Assembly (NCBI GenBank): GCA_944324215.1
Contig: CALUVP010000054.1
Coordinates: forward strand, 1 to 64,000
Source: Candidatus Gastranaerophilales bacterium
GTDB taxonomy: Bacteria; Cyanobacteriota; Vampirovibrionia; Gastranaerophilales; Gastranaerophilaceae
Direction of reading: 5' to 3'
DNA: 64,000 nt
The notes beneath the pieces were generated by a model. The model was not told the origin of the DNA and did no database searches. It saw only the letters and a list, made by a program, of their open reading frames with translations. A program made the position numbers and the translations under genes. Below are positions 34,165-42,469 of this stretch, in pieces; position 1 is the first letter of the stretch; each line of letters opens with the position of its first letter.

Positions 34165-35925
34165 CTAATTATTAACCTTTTGTTTAAAAACGTGCCCCTT
34201 TCTAGCTTGTTCGATATTTGGTGTATCAATTTCAAAAACATAAGCATCTGCGGGAGCAAGATTTACACGTAGTTCATTTTCGCTAACCTGAAATTCACTT
34301 TTCTCACCGTATTCTGGAATCATATTCTTTAACTTCTGCTCTTGTTTCAAACCTGGAATTTGAATTTTACAGGTTACGTTTCTATTAGGATTCTTATTTG
34401 CTACAACTAAAAGAGTTCTATCATTATTATGTCTTGCAAAAGTAATAATTTGATCATTCTTATCATCTATCTTGTCTAATTCTATAAAACTACTGTTTCT
34501 ATCAGCCAATACATCCAAATTTTCACTTCGCATCTTTAATACACCTTGCATTACACGTTCAATATCCGGATAATCTCCACCAGGTTTTCTAGATAAATTA
34601 AATAAAGCCAAACGATAACGGTGTTCATTCATCAAAGTCTTTTCTGTATAAGTTTCTATATTTTCTGTATTTCTATATTTATAATCATAATAATCACCTG
34701 TTTGGAAACCGTCTATAAAATAAGGATTACACATTGGAATTGTTGCTTGAAGTACAGTAGTTAACTTACAGAAATTCTCGCCACCGTGTATCATAGAAGA
34801 ACTATCGTCATGAGTTAAGAATGATCCTATTACACTTTTTCCAGCTGGCAAACGATGAGACAGATCTAAATTAAACTTTACATAATCATTAAACTCTGTT
34901 GCATTCTTCCAGTCATGAAAAATATGATACTGACCGTAATATTCATCAAAACCAGCTCTCAACAAATCTTCTGGCCTGTCATAAGGCATATTTACCATTG
35001 GAGAAGCACACTCATATGTATAGCTTTCTGCAAGCCAAGCAAACTCAGGGTCCCTTTTATGAGAATGATTTATTAACACATCCCAAAATTCAGGGGGCTT
35101 AGCTCTTGCTACATCAGCTCGTATACCGTCAATACCTAAATCTATACAAGCATCAACATATTGTTTATGCATTTCTAATAACTTCGGATTAAGAGTCCTC
35201 TCCGCTTCATCAGCCCAAGGCTCAAACATTCTTATATCAGCCCAACCTTGAGGAGTTTTATCTTCACCGTTTCTTCCATAAGCCATTAACTCTGGTTCTG
35301 CCTCAAACATATCTACAGAAGCACAGCTTGGCAAATCTAACATCACACTTATACCACGTTTATGACACTCATCGATTAGAGCTTTAAATTGTTCATCAGG
35401 TGAACGAGGATCATTCTTATCTATAATCATTGGATCTATTGCCAAATGACCATCCTCTGTTACATATTTAGCTGGTGAATATATTGAACCTGCGGTACCC
35501 ATTGCATTCTTCTTTCCGGTTGGATGAATAGGGAGTATATGGATTGTATTTATTCCTGTAGATTTTAATTCATCAAGTCTTGAAATAGCACTTAACAATG
35601 TTCCATTCTTCTCACCAGTAGACAAAGTGACTTTATCATCGCCATTTAAATCTTGCGCTGTAAAAGTTCGTGGTACAATTGCCATCATGACACTTTGATT
35701 ATTCTGAACTTTTGTACGTAAATTATTTTTATATGGTTTAACTTCCTTTATGGATAAATCGACCTTCTTAACGGTAGGAGCATTTATTCTTGCCAAATTG
35801 TCCAAATAACTATTTGTTACCTCACCGCTTAATGCAACATTTTTTTCTTCAGTCGCTTTATTTAAAGGTGGATTTATACTTGAAGACCTAAAACTAATAG
35901 GAATTACTTTACTTATTTGCATCAT
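34165..35925 (-). CDS. GH13 alpha-amylase-family protein without signal peptide
   Basis: A 586-residue (beta/alpha)8-barrel glycoside hydrolase or transglycosidase acting on alpha-glucans. Region II is GIDGIRADVAR with nucleophile Asp271; region III is WLAESY with acid/base Glu300; region IV is FLTHDD (372-373). Region I reads MLDLPSCAS, lacking the usual His of DxxxNH, as in some transferase-like subfamilies. A DxNxDD calcium-loop-like insert lies near 92-98. The C-terminal beta domain (about 490-575) is normal. No Sec signal exists; the N-terminus has ISFRSS instead. It is the last gene of a three-gene operon, overlapping the membrane-protein gene by 17 nt. Confidence 0.85.
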   Translation of the reverse strand: MMQISKVIPISFRSSSINPPLNKATEEKNVALSGEVTNSYLDNLARINAPTVKKVDLSIKEVKPYKNNLRTKVQNNQSVMMAIVPRTFTAQDLNGDDKVTLSTGEKNGTLLSAISRLDELKSTGINTIHILPIHPTGKKNAMGTAGSIYSPAKYVTEDGHLAIDPMIIDKNDPRSPDEQFKALIDECHKRGISVMLDLPSCASVDMFEAEPELMAYGRNGEDKTPQGWADIRMFEPWADEAERTLNPKLLEMHKQYVDACIDLGIDGIRADVARAKPPEFWDVLINHSHKRDPEFAWLAESYTYECASPMVNMPYDRPEDLLRAGFDEYYGQYHIFHDWKNATEFNDYVKFNLDLSHRLPAGKSVIGSFLTHDDSSSMIHGGENFCKLTTVLQATIPMCNPYFIDGFQTGDYYDYKYRNTENIETYTEKTLMNEHRYRLALFNLSRKPGGDYPDIERVMQGVLKMRSENLDVLADRNSSFIELDKIDDKNDQIITFARHNNDRTLLVVANKNPNRNVTCKIQIPGLKQEQKLKNMIPEYGEKSEFQVSENELRVNLAPADAYVFEIDTPNIEQARKGHVFKQKVNN

Positions 35926-38467
35926 CGCTCACCTTCCTAAATATATTTTGTGGATTTCTTATTTTTCCAAAACCAAATTGAGATATTATTGTTGCTCCAA
36001 TAACGCTTCCACCAATTGCCGAAGCTATTTTAAGCCATTTTTGATTTCCATATTTACGTTCTGCAGCATTCTTTATCATTTCTACAGAATTTTGTGCTAC
36101 CAAATTGAACTTTGACATTCTCGTTTGCTCTGATTTTGTATATTTTTTCAAAACACTTGAATCAAAATTATGATTTGGTTTTGTAAAATCGATATTATTA
36201 TTTCCCATTATATCTTTAAATCTCGTAATATATCTTTTGAATCGTCCAAGTACATCTCCTGAAGCTATGTCTTTTGATATACTCAAACCTTTTTCTGTGG
36301 ATGTTGTAAGGTTAGAATTCCAAGTTCTATTCATAACATCCTTATAAAATTCAGAATTATTTATCGTATTCAATTTCATTGTATGATCAGAAGATGTTGC
36401 TGTTAAAAGGGCGTTACGACCGAAGTTTGCAACTTCTTTATTGTAATCTCCTTCCGGTAACGGGCGCTTATACTCTTCTAATAAATGTAAAATTCTGTTA
36501 AAAGAATTTTTAGCCCCCTGATAACGCTCTATAATTCTTGAAATTTCCAGATTTTTTGAAGAACCAACACCTCTTGAATTATATTTTGCATATTCTAATT
36601 TATCTGCTTTTGATAAACTCCAATAACTTTTATCTGCATACTTATCAACTTTTACACCATCTAAAAGGTCGAATAAATCTTGCCTTGAGTTTATTGTATT
36701 TGATAATGTAGAAACATCTTCTTTTACCAATTTATCAATTGTATTATTAAACTTACCTATTTTATTAAGTCTTTTTGCAGTATTATTATAGTTATTTTCT
36801 ATACCTGTTATTAAATCCTTTAAATGAGATTCTGTATTACTTTTTCCATTTAAGTTTACTTCCATCTCTGACATAACCTTCGCAAGCTTCGTAACAGCTT
36901 CTTGATATTTATTTTCATCTTTTGTCAAATCACTTAAATGTTTTTCTAATATTTCTTTTGTAAACGCCTCTGACTCCCTCATTTGTTTTAAATCTTTATA
37001 TTTTATACCTAAAACTTCTAACAAAGTTTTCTCAAATTTGTTATAAGAACGAGCTATAACAGTTTCTGGAGCATGCTCTACTTTAAAAGATTTACATTTA
37101 TCCAGTAATTCCTGATTTGCCTTAAAATCACCTAATACTTTGGCAAAATCTACAACATCTTTTATATTATTTTCATTTACATATCTGCCATGGTTAGACT
37201 TTATGTTTTTAGATAAATTCTCCAATACTTCATTACGATACGCACTTAAAGCCTCTTTTGGCATACCTGTCTCAGAATTTATTTTATTATCAAATAACTT
37301 TTTAAACTCTCCTTTAATTAAAGAAAGTTCTTCATCTGTTATTCCATTAAAATCATATTTTTTTACAATCTCCGAAACTTCTTCTTTAGATGGAATAAAT
37401 ACCTTTTCTAAAATAGTCCTATTAGAAGAAGGTATATTTGCTCTTATAGAGTTAACTAAATTGTCTGCAAAATTATCACTTAAAGAATAAGCTCCCTTAC
37501 TATCAGGTAAAAATATCTTTGATAAATCGGCTTTTATACCTTCTGCAGCATTTGTATCCAATCCTTTTGTAAGAATTTCAACTAAATTATCGTACTCTAC
37601 CTTTGGCAGTTGTTTTCCTTTATAATTTACCAATATTTTTTCAACTTCCTTACTTAGTTTATTAGATTTAATGCTGTCAATCTGATCACTCATTGCTTCA
37701 GTTTTATGTAAGACTTGCGTAATTTCTGAATTATAATGTTGATTTCTCACTTTTTCCATTGCCGGACCTACAAGCTTTTCAAGCCCACAACACATTAAAG
37801 CCGCTAGTACAGGAGTACCAAAACCTGCCATTAGCATCCACAATGTATTAGTTTGTATACCGACCTTTCTTGCTTGTTCTTTGATTAAATCATGACGATT
37901 TTTTATTCCTCTAGGAATTCCCATTCTATCCCCGATTACATCCAAATCTTCTCCTGGGTAATCACCTTTATACATATCAAATGGTATGTAATTTGGATCT
38001 TGGAACACTGATTTTTTTCGACCTTGATCATCTATATATTCTTTTCCTATATCAAAACCTTGAATAATTCTAGAAGGTGCTTTTATTGCAACTAATGGAA
38101 ATAGTGACATTGAAGCTAGAAAAGAGCCTAATCCTGCAAATTCCATAAATCTTACCATCGGATTCTTTGTTCTGGCTGCAAGCATTGTGGCAATACCTAG
38201 ACCTCCTATTACTAAACCGACATCATTCAATCTACCTTGCTGGTGATCATTTGCATTTCCTGCCAGCCCATCTTTTATAGCTTTTATATCATAAGCTCTG
38301 TCTTTTATAAAATATTTGGGTACAGTTACTACTGAATCATGAACTAAATGACCTTCTGGAGGCAAAGGTTTTACATTATTATTAGTTTTTATTGTACCTT
38401 TTGCTTCCCTATAAGGTTTATGAGACTTAGTATTTTCTATATTTGTTTGTATAGGAATTATTGCCAT
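35909..38467 (-). CDS. Large membrane protein of unknown function (852 residues)
   Basis: Not recognised. Hydrophobic helices are seen at about 82-98, 108-128 and 206-230, with a last one near 826-845. Between 240 and 820 lies a long soluble, helical, Lys/Asn/Asp-rich region, for example ETGMPKEALSAYRNEVLENL, that may form coiled coil. The arrangement suggests a long helical domain held between N- and C-terminal membrane anchors. It starts 2 nt after the preceding membrane-protein gene and overlaps the GH13 gene by 17 nt. The three therefore make one operon and may work together at the cell envelope. Confidence 0.7.
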   Translation of the reverse strand: MAIIPIQTNIENTKSHKPYREAKGTIKTNNNVKPLPPEGHLVHDSVVTVPKYFIKDRAYDIKAIKDGLAGNANDHQQGRLNDVGLVIGGLGIATMLAARTKNPMVRFMEFAGLGSFLASMSLFPLVAIKAPSRIIQGFDIGKEYIDDQGRKKSVFQDPNYIPFDMYKGDYPGEDLDVIGDRMGIPRGIKNRHDLIKEQARKVGIQTNTLWMLMAGFGTPVLAALMCCGLEKLVGPAMEKVRNQHYNSEITQVLHKTEAMSDQIDSIKSNKLSKEVEKILVNYKGKQLPKVEYDNLVEILTKGLDTNAAEGIKADLSKIFLPDSKGAYSLSDNFADNLVNSIRANIPSSNRTILEKVFIPSKEEVSEIVKKYDFNGITDEELSLIKGEFKKLFDNKINSETGMPKEALSAYRNEVLENLSKNIKSNHGRYVNENNIKDVVDFAKVLGDFKANQELLDKCKSFKVEHAPETVIARSYNKFEKTLLEVLGIKYKDLKQMRESEAFTKEILEKHLSDLTKDENKYQEAVTKLAKVMSEMEVNLNGKSNTESHLKDLITGIENNYNNTAKRLNKIGKFNNTIDKLVKEDVSTLSNTINSRQDLFDLLDGVKVDKYADKSYWSLSKADKLEYAKYNSRGVGSSKNLEISRIIERYQGAKNSFNRILHLLEEYKRPLPEGDYNKEVANFGRNALLTATSSDHTMKLNTINNSEFYKDVMNRTWNSNLTTSTEKGLSISKDIASGDVLGRFKRYITRFKDIMGNNNIDFTKPNHNFDSSVLKKYTKSEQTRMSKFNLVAQNSVEMIKNAAERKYGNQKWLKIASAIGGSVIGATIISQFGFGKIRNPQNIFRKVSDDANK

Positions 38468-38468
38468 A

Positions 38469-39548
38469 CTAAATCACCGTACTTTCTTTGGACTTATCTA
38501 TAATATTTTTATTTGCCAATTTACCCATATGCTTTGCCTTATATATTGCATTAGCAGTTGTACCAACTGTCAATGCTGCCGTAAATAACATCCAAGCCTT
38601 ACCTGCATGCTTCATAAACCCTGATCTACCAGGATTTCCTGTCCATAATGTTTTAAATGATTTACCAAAGGACTTTATGAAAGTTTTTGATATCTCTGCA
38701 GTATTAGTACCAAAATTTTTCATTCTAGCAGCCATCTTTGTTCCAAATCCTTCACCAGGTTTTGCTATGTGACGTTTTCTATTTGAAATAGAGGTGAAGA
38801 AATCTTCCCAACAATCTTGGGTCGCTAATCCTACTCCTATACCTGCCCAAGCATATGATGATAAGCTCTTTGCAGTTTTGGTCGTTGAAATAATATTTTG
38901 TATTATCGGAGTAGTTTCTGTTACAGAATCATTTAAATCCTCTCCAAGTCCGAGTTTCTTTGCAATATTATCATAATAAGAAACGCCAATATCTTTTTGT
39001 ATTAAGTCTTTTCTAAAAAATTCTCTACTATCATAAACTTTTCTCTGCTGTACCTGAGGTATAATTCTTGCAGCCTCACCTGGTTCTTTCGGCAACGGAT
39101 AATAAACATGCTCTACAGGAAGCTCTATATCGACTCCAGTACCCCAATATACAGGACGAGTTACTAAATCTGGAGATAAGGTTTTGAACAATCCGTATAA
39201 AACAACTCCCAATCCCATTTTTTTACCATTTATACCTGCAGCAACACTTGAATTAGGCATTAAATGTTTGTTTACCAGATTAAATAACCCCATAAACATC
39301 CCACTACCAACCAAATAAGGTATAATACCCATTGACAAAAATTCGTAAAAATCAGAATTTACATCACCTTTCAATCCTTTTATAGGATATTGTAAAAATG
39401 CATTTGTAGTTTTTTGATATTTTTGCCGCATACGCGTCTTCAAGGTATTTGGCAAAATACGAGACTCCATTTCAACTTTATTTTTTTCAGTCTCCGGCTT
39501 AGCTCCAAACTTAACATTATTATCTGCTAGACTTAATGATTTAATCAT
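38469..39548 (-). CDS. Membrane protein with N-terminal VKFGA motif (unknown family)
   Basis: Not recognised. The N-terminus (MIKSLSLADNNVKFGAKPE) is polar and carries the Phe-Gly-Ala variant of a motif seen in other proteins of this window. Hydrophobic segments lie near 74-95 (FLSMGIIPYLVGSGMFMGLFNL), 110-125, 235-252 and 320-342 (WMLFTAALTVGTTANAIY). A proline/tyrosine-rich stretch (VEHVYYPLPKEPGEAARIIP) lies between. It is first in the operon, followed at 2 nt by the 852-residue membrane protein and then the GH13 gene. Function unknown; a glucan-related envelope complex is a guess from context. Confidence 0.7.
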   Translation of the reverse strand: MIKSLSLADNNVKFGAKPETEKNKVEMESRILPNTLKTRMRQKYQKTTNAFLQYPIKGLKGDVNSDFYEFLSMGIIPYLVGSGMFMGLFNLVNKHLMPNSSVAAGINGKKMGLGVVLYGLFKTLSPDLVTRPVYWGTGVDIELPVEHVYYPLPKEPGEAARIIPQVQQRKVYDSREFFRKDLIQKDIGVSYYDNIAKKLGLGEDLNDSVTETTPIIQNIISTTKTAKSLSSYAWAGIGVGLATQDCWEDFFTSISNRKRHIAKPGEGFGTKMAARMKNFGTNTAEISKTFIKSFGKSFKTLWTGNPGRSGFMKHAGKAWMLFTAALTVGTTANAIYKAKHMGKLANKNIIDKSKESTVI

Positions 39549-39697
39549 ACGAACCCCATCTGGTACCTATATATTTAAAGTTCCCTAAAAAATATTTTTT
39601 GCTATTAAAAAAGCATGAACTTTACATTTATTTACAATGTTTTAGGAATATAAAACACACACAAATAATTTAACAAAAACAAAAAATATATACAAGA

Positions 39698-39720
39698 AAA
39701 AGGACTTAAAAAGTCCTTTT
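39698..39720 (-). terminator. Terminator after the ferritin gene
   Basis: Stem AAAAGGACTT / AAGTCCTTTT with a 3-nt loop, 3 nt beyond the ferritin stop. On the minus strand it is followed by TTCTTGT. Confidence 0.8.
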
Positions 39721-39723
39721 ATT

Positions 39724-40212
39724 TCATTCTCGTTCCCCTAATTCTTTATCAATAAGATATAGAGAAACTTTATCTTCACCAAAAAGTTCAAGACGTTTAA
39801 TTATATTTTTAACATTTTGCTCTTCTTCTATTTGTTCATTAATGAACCAATCTATAAAAGATAGAGTAGATCTGTCACACTCTTCTTCTGCCTGCTTTGC
39901 AACCTGCATTACTGATTCGGTAATGCTTTTTTCGTGTTCATATATTTTATTAAAAACAGAAATTACTCCATGAAATTCAAATTCGGGCGTTCGAATTTGT
40001 TTTAATGTTACAAAACTGTTCCTTGATATCAAATAATCAAAAAGCTTTAACCCATGCTCTACCTCCTCCTTTGCCTGATGCTTAAGCCAAGAAGAAAAAC
40101 CAAATAATCCCAACTCTTTCATATAAGCAGACATTGAAAGATATAAATATCCCGAGTAAAACTCTTTGTTTATCTGTTCATTAATTATTCCATTAACTTT
40201 ATCACTAATCAT
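39724..40212 (-). CDS. ftnA: Ferritin (non-haem iron storage)
   Basis: A bacterial ferritin of 162 residues that oxidises and stores iron in a 24-mer cage. Helix motifs match the family: MISDKVNGIINEQINKEFYSGYLYLSM, the di-iron ligands in HQAKEEVEHGLKLFDYL, FKNIYEHEKS-like and FIDWFINEQIEEEQNVKNII. I start at ATG 40212, where GGGGGGAGA sits upstream and the product begins at the usual point. The longer frame has no ribosome site. It overlaps the superoxide reductase gene by 8 nt, coupling detoxification of superoxide to iron storage. Confidence 0.95.
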   Translation of the reverse strand: MISDKVNGIINEQINKEFYSGYLYLSMSAYMKELGLFGFSSWLKHQAKEEVEHGLKLFDYLISRNSFVTLKQIRTPEFEFHGVISVFNKIYEHEKSITESVMQVAKQAEEECDRSTLSFIDWFINEQIEEEQNVKNIIKRLELFGEDKVSLYLIDKELGERE

Positions 40213-40597
40213 TTTTATTCTCCCCCCATAAACCGTGTATATTACAAAATTCAACAGCCTCAATCTCTTCTGGTAAACAATTTATATCAAATTCTGCAAC
40301 CTCTTCTGGATTGAAATATTTTATATGCATTTCTGATTTATCTTTTTTATAAACTTCTATGAATTGGATATAATGTTCCTTTATCATAGGATGAGATTTT
40401 ACGGTAACATATTTCTCATTCTCTTTAAATTCAATATTTGGAGCGTGTTTCTCTCCCATTTCGGATTTATCGTGTTGGATTCGCTGTAATTTCATTGGTT
40501 GCCCACAACAAACCAATTCTCCAAAACTAGGTTCTATAACTTGGATTAAATTCCCACAAACTTCACATTTGTATATTTGTAGCTTTTCAGTAGACAT
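40205..40597 (-). CDS. dfx: Desulfoferrodoxin (2Fe superoxide reductase)
   Basis: Reduces superoxide to peroxide without making oxygen, a defence typical of anaerobes. Domain I (1-35) has the rubredoxin-like centre YKCEVCGN and LVCCGQPM. Domain II has the catalytic Fe site ligands in EKHAPNIE, VKSHPMIKEHYIQF and CNIHGLW. The 130-residue length is standard. AAAGGA precedes the ATG. It is followed by ferritin in an 8-nt overlap. This supports an anaerobic or aerotolerant lifestyle for the host. Confidence 0.96.
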   Translation of the reverse strand: MSTEKLQIYKCEVCGNLIQVIEPSFGELVCCGQPMKLQRIQHDKSEMGEKHAPNIEFKENEKYVTVKSHPMIKEHYIQFIEVYKKDKSEMHIKYFNPEEVAEFDINCLPEEIEAVEFCNIHGLWGENKND

Positions 40598-40649
40598 AAA
40601 TTTTCCTTTCTATAACACATTAATTCTAGCTTTTAAAAAAATAATCTCA

Positions 40650-40678
40650 TTGCCGTATCAGGCTATTTATGGTACTAT
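40650..40678 (+). promoter_or_regulatory. Sigma-70-type promoter abutting the YkgJ-like start codon
   Basis: -35 TTGCCG (40650-40655), a 17-nt spacer and -10 TACTAT (40673-40678). The ATG at 40685 begins seven bases after the -10, at the expected transcription start. There is no Shine-Dalgarno, so the transcript is probably leaderless. Confidence 0.7.
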
Positions 40679-40684
40679 TTGGGT

Positions 40685-41425
40685 ATGGATAATTTTTTTT
40701 CTTCACAACAAAATAATTCTAAAACATCACTTGGTGCTCAGTTTGATAATCTTAAAAACAACTATGAAGCAATTTTTATAGAAGCCGCTGAGAGTATTCG
40801 AAAAGAAGTTAATCAATTTAAACCGGAAAACCCTTGCAAAAACTGTCTTATAAAAGATTGTAAAGTAGAAAAAAAAGATATTTTTACAGTATATCCAATG
40901 AACTGTGAGTACAGAGATTGGCAACTGAAAATTTTAACATATTTAGCCGGTGATTACAGACAGAAACTCAAAGTTATTTATAAAAATATTATGGATAAGA
41001 AGAATGAATATTTTTGCTCAAAGTGCGGTGAATGTTGCAGGCTTGCTACAAGCGAATATTCTTACAATCAACTAAAACAAAGAGCAATGAGGGGGGACAA
41101 ATTTTCTGAAGATTTTGTTTCAGTTTTTGTACCTTATGAAACAGAAGAAGAAGCAAAAAAGGCAAACCCTGAATACTTCAAATTACTTAATGAATTAGTA
41201 GAGGACGAAAAAATTTATTACTATTACTGTCCAAAACTAAAAGATAACTTGTGCAGCGATTATGAAAACAGACCAGATATTTGCAAAAATTTTCCGCATA
41301 ATCCTTTAAAATTACTGCCGTCTTCTTGTGCTTTTAATGCTTGGAAGAACGAAATTGCGCATGAAGCAATGCTTTTAAAGGCTAAAGTTGACATCATTGA
41401 CTTTTACAAGGAGAAACTTCAATGA
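40685..41425 (+). CDS. YkgJ-family cysteine-cluster protein
   Basis: The CxxCGxCC motif (FCSKCGECCRLAT, residues about 107-119) and the later CPKLKDNLCSDYENRPDICKNFP segment identify the YkgJ/UPF0153 family, thought to bind zinc or an Fe-S cluster. Another Cys set (CKNCLIKDCKVEK, and NCEYRDW) lies near 50-80. The biochemical role is not established. The start codon ATG 40685 falls at the predicted transcription start. A TTG two codons earlier is the alternative. Its stop overlaps rlmN by 4 nt (ATGA), and it leads the operon ykgJ-rlmN-maf-dtd. Confidence 0.82.
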   Translation: MDNFFSSQQNNSKTSLGAQFDNLKNNYEAIFIEAAESIRKEVNQFKPENPCKNCLIKDCKVEKKDIFTVYPMNCEYRDWQLKILTYLAGDYRQKLKVIYKNIMDKKNEYFCSKCGECCRLATSEYSYNQLKQRAMRGDKFSEDFVSVFVPYETEEEAKKANPEYFKLLNELVEDEKIYYYYCPKLKDNLCSDYENRPDICKNFPHNPLKLLPSSCAFNAWKNEIAHEAMLLKAKVDIIDFYKEKLQ

Positions 41426-42447
41426 TAAATTTGTCGGGAATGAGCCTTAGTGAACTTGAGAATTTAATGTCTGAATTAGGGGCTACGAAATTTAGAGCGA
41501 AACAAATTCATAATTGGATTTATACAAAATCGGTTTCTTCAATTGATGAAATGACTAATTTGTCGAAAGATTTTCGAGAACAACTAAAAGAAATTGCTAC
41601 AGTTACAGATACAAAAATCAAAGTAAAACAAACAAGTAAAGACGGTACTATAAAATATCTAGTAGAATATCCAGATGGAGAGTGCGTTGAGACAGTTCTT
41701 ATGCGCTTCGACAATCGCGCAAATTTAACAGCTTGCGTCAGCTCTCAAGTCGGATGTGCGGTTAACTGTTCATTTTGCGCTACTGGGAAAGGCGGATTTA
41801 AAAGAAATCTTGGCTATAAAGAAATTATTGAACAAGTTTTAACAATACAAAGAGACACCGGACTTAAAGTTACTAATATTGTTTTTATGGGGCAAGGTGA
41901 ACCGCTTTTGAATATTGATAATGTGCTGAAAGCTTTAGAAATTTTTAACAACGATTTCCAAATCGGTGCAAGAAGAATTACAATTTCCACTAGCGGCATA
42001 ATACCTGGGATAAATAGGTTAGCAGAATTAGATTTACAATCTACACTTGCAATATCGCTTCACGCTCCTAATCATAAGTTAAGACAGGAACTTATGCCAA
42101 TTGAAAAAAAATATCCGCTTGATGAATTAAAGAAAGCTCTTTTAAATTATGTAGAAAAAACAGGCAGAAGAATTACCATTGAATATATTCTAATTCACGG
42201 GTTTAACGATACCATTGAAGTTGCAAAAGAACTTGCTCATTGGCTTAGGGAAATAAAATGTAATATTAACTTAATTCCATACAATTCCGTTATAGAAAAT
42301 GATTACAAAAAGCCGTCTGGTAATGATATTATGAAATTCAAATATTTACTTGAGCATTCTGGTAAAAAGGTCACAGTAAGACTGGAACGAGGCGCTGACA
42401 TTGACGCTGCTTGCGGCCAGTTAAGAGGGAAAAGAGAAAACTTGTAA
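41422..42447 (+). CDS. rlmN: 23S rRNA (adenine2503-C2)-methyltransferase
   Basis: A radical SAM enzyme that methylates C2 of A2503 in 23S rRNA and A37 of some tRNAs. The cluster motif is CAVNCSFCATG. Other hallmarks are FRAKQIHNWIY, FMGQGEPLLN, RRITISTSGIIPGI, STLAISLHAPNHKLRQELMPIEK and the C-terminal RGADIDAACGQLRG with the mechanistic Cys. The length of 341 residues is standard. The start overlaps the YkgJ-like gene by 4 nt. Confidence 0.96.
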   Translation: MINLSGMSLSELENLMSELGATKFRAKQIHNWIYTKSVSSIDEMTNLSKDFREQLKEIATVTDTKIKVKQTSKDGTIKYLVEYPDGECVETVLMRFDNRANLTACVSSQVGCAVNCSFCATGKGGFKRNLGYKEIIEQVLTIQRDTGLKVTNIVFMGQGEPLLNIDNVLKALEIFNNDFQIGARRITISTSGIIPGINRLAELDLQSTLAISLHAPNHKLRQELMPIEKKYPLDELKKALLNYVEKTGRRITIEYILIHGFNDTIEVAKELAHWLREIKCNINLIPYNSVIENDYKKPSGNDIMKFKYLLEHSGKKVTVRLERGADIDAACGQLRGKRENL

Positions 42448-42469
42448 TTTAAGTTTTGGGAGAGTTAAC

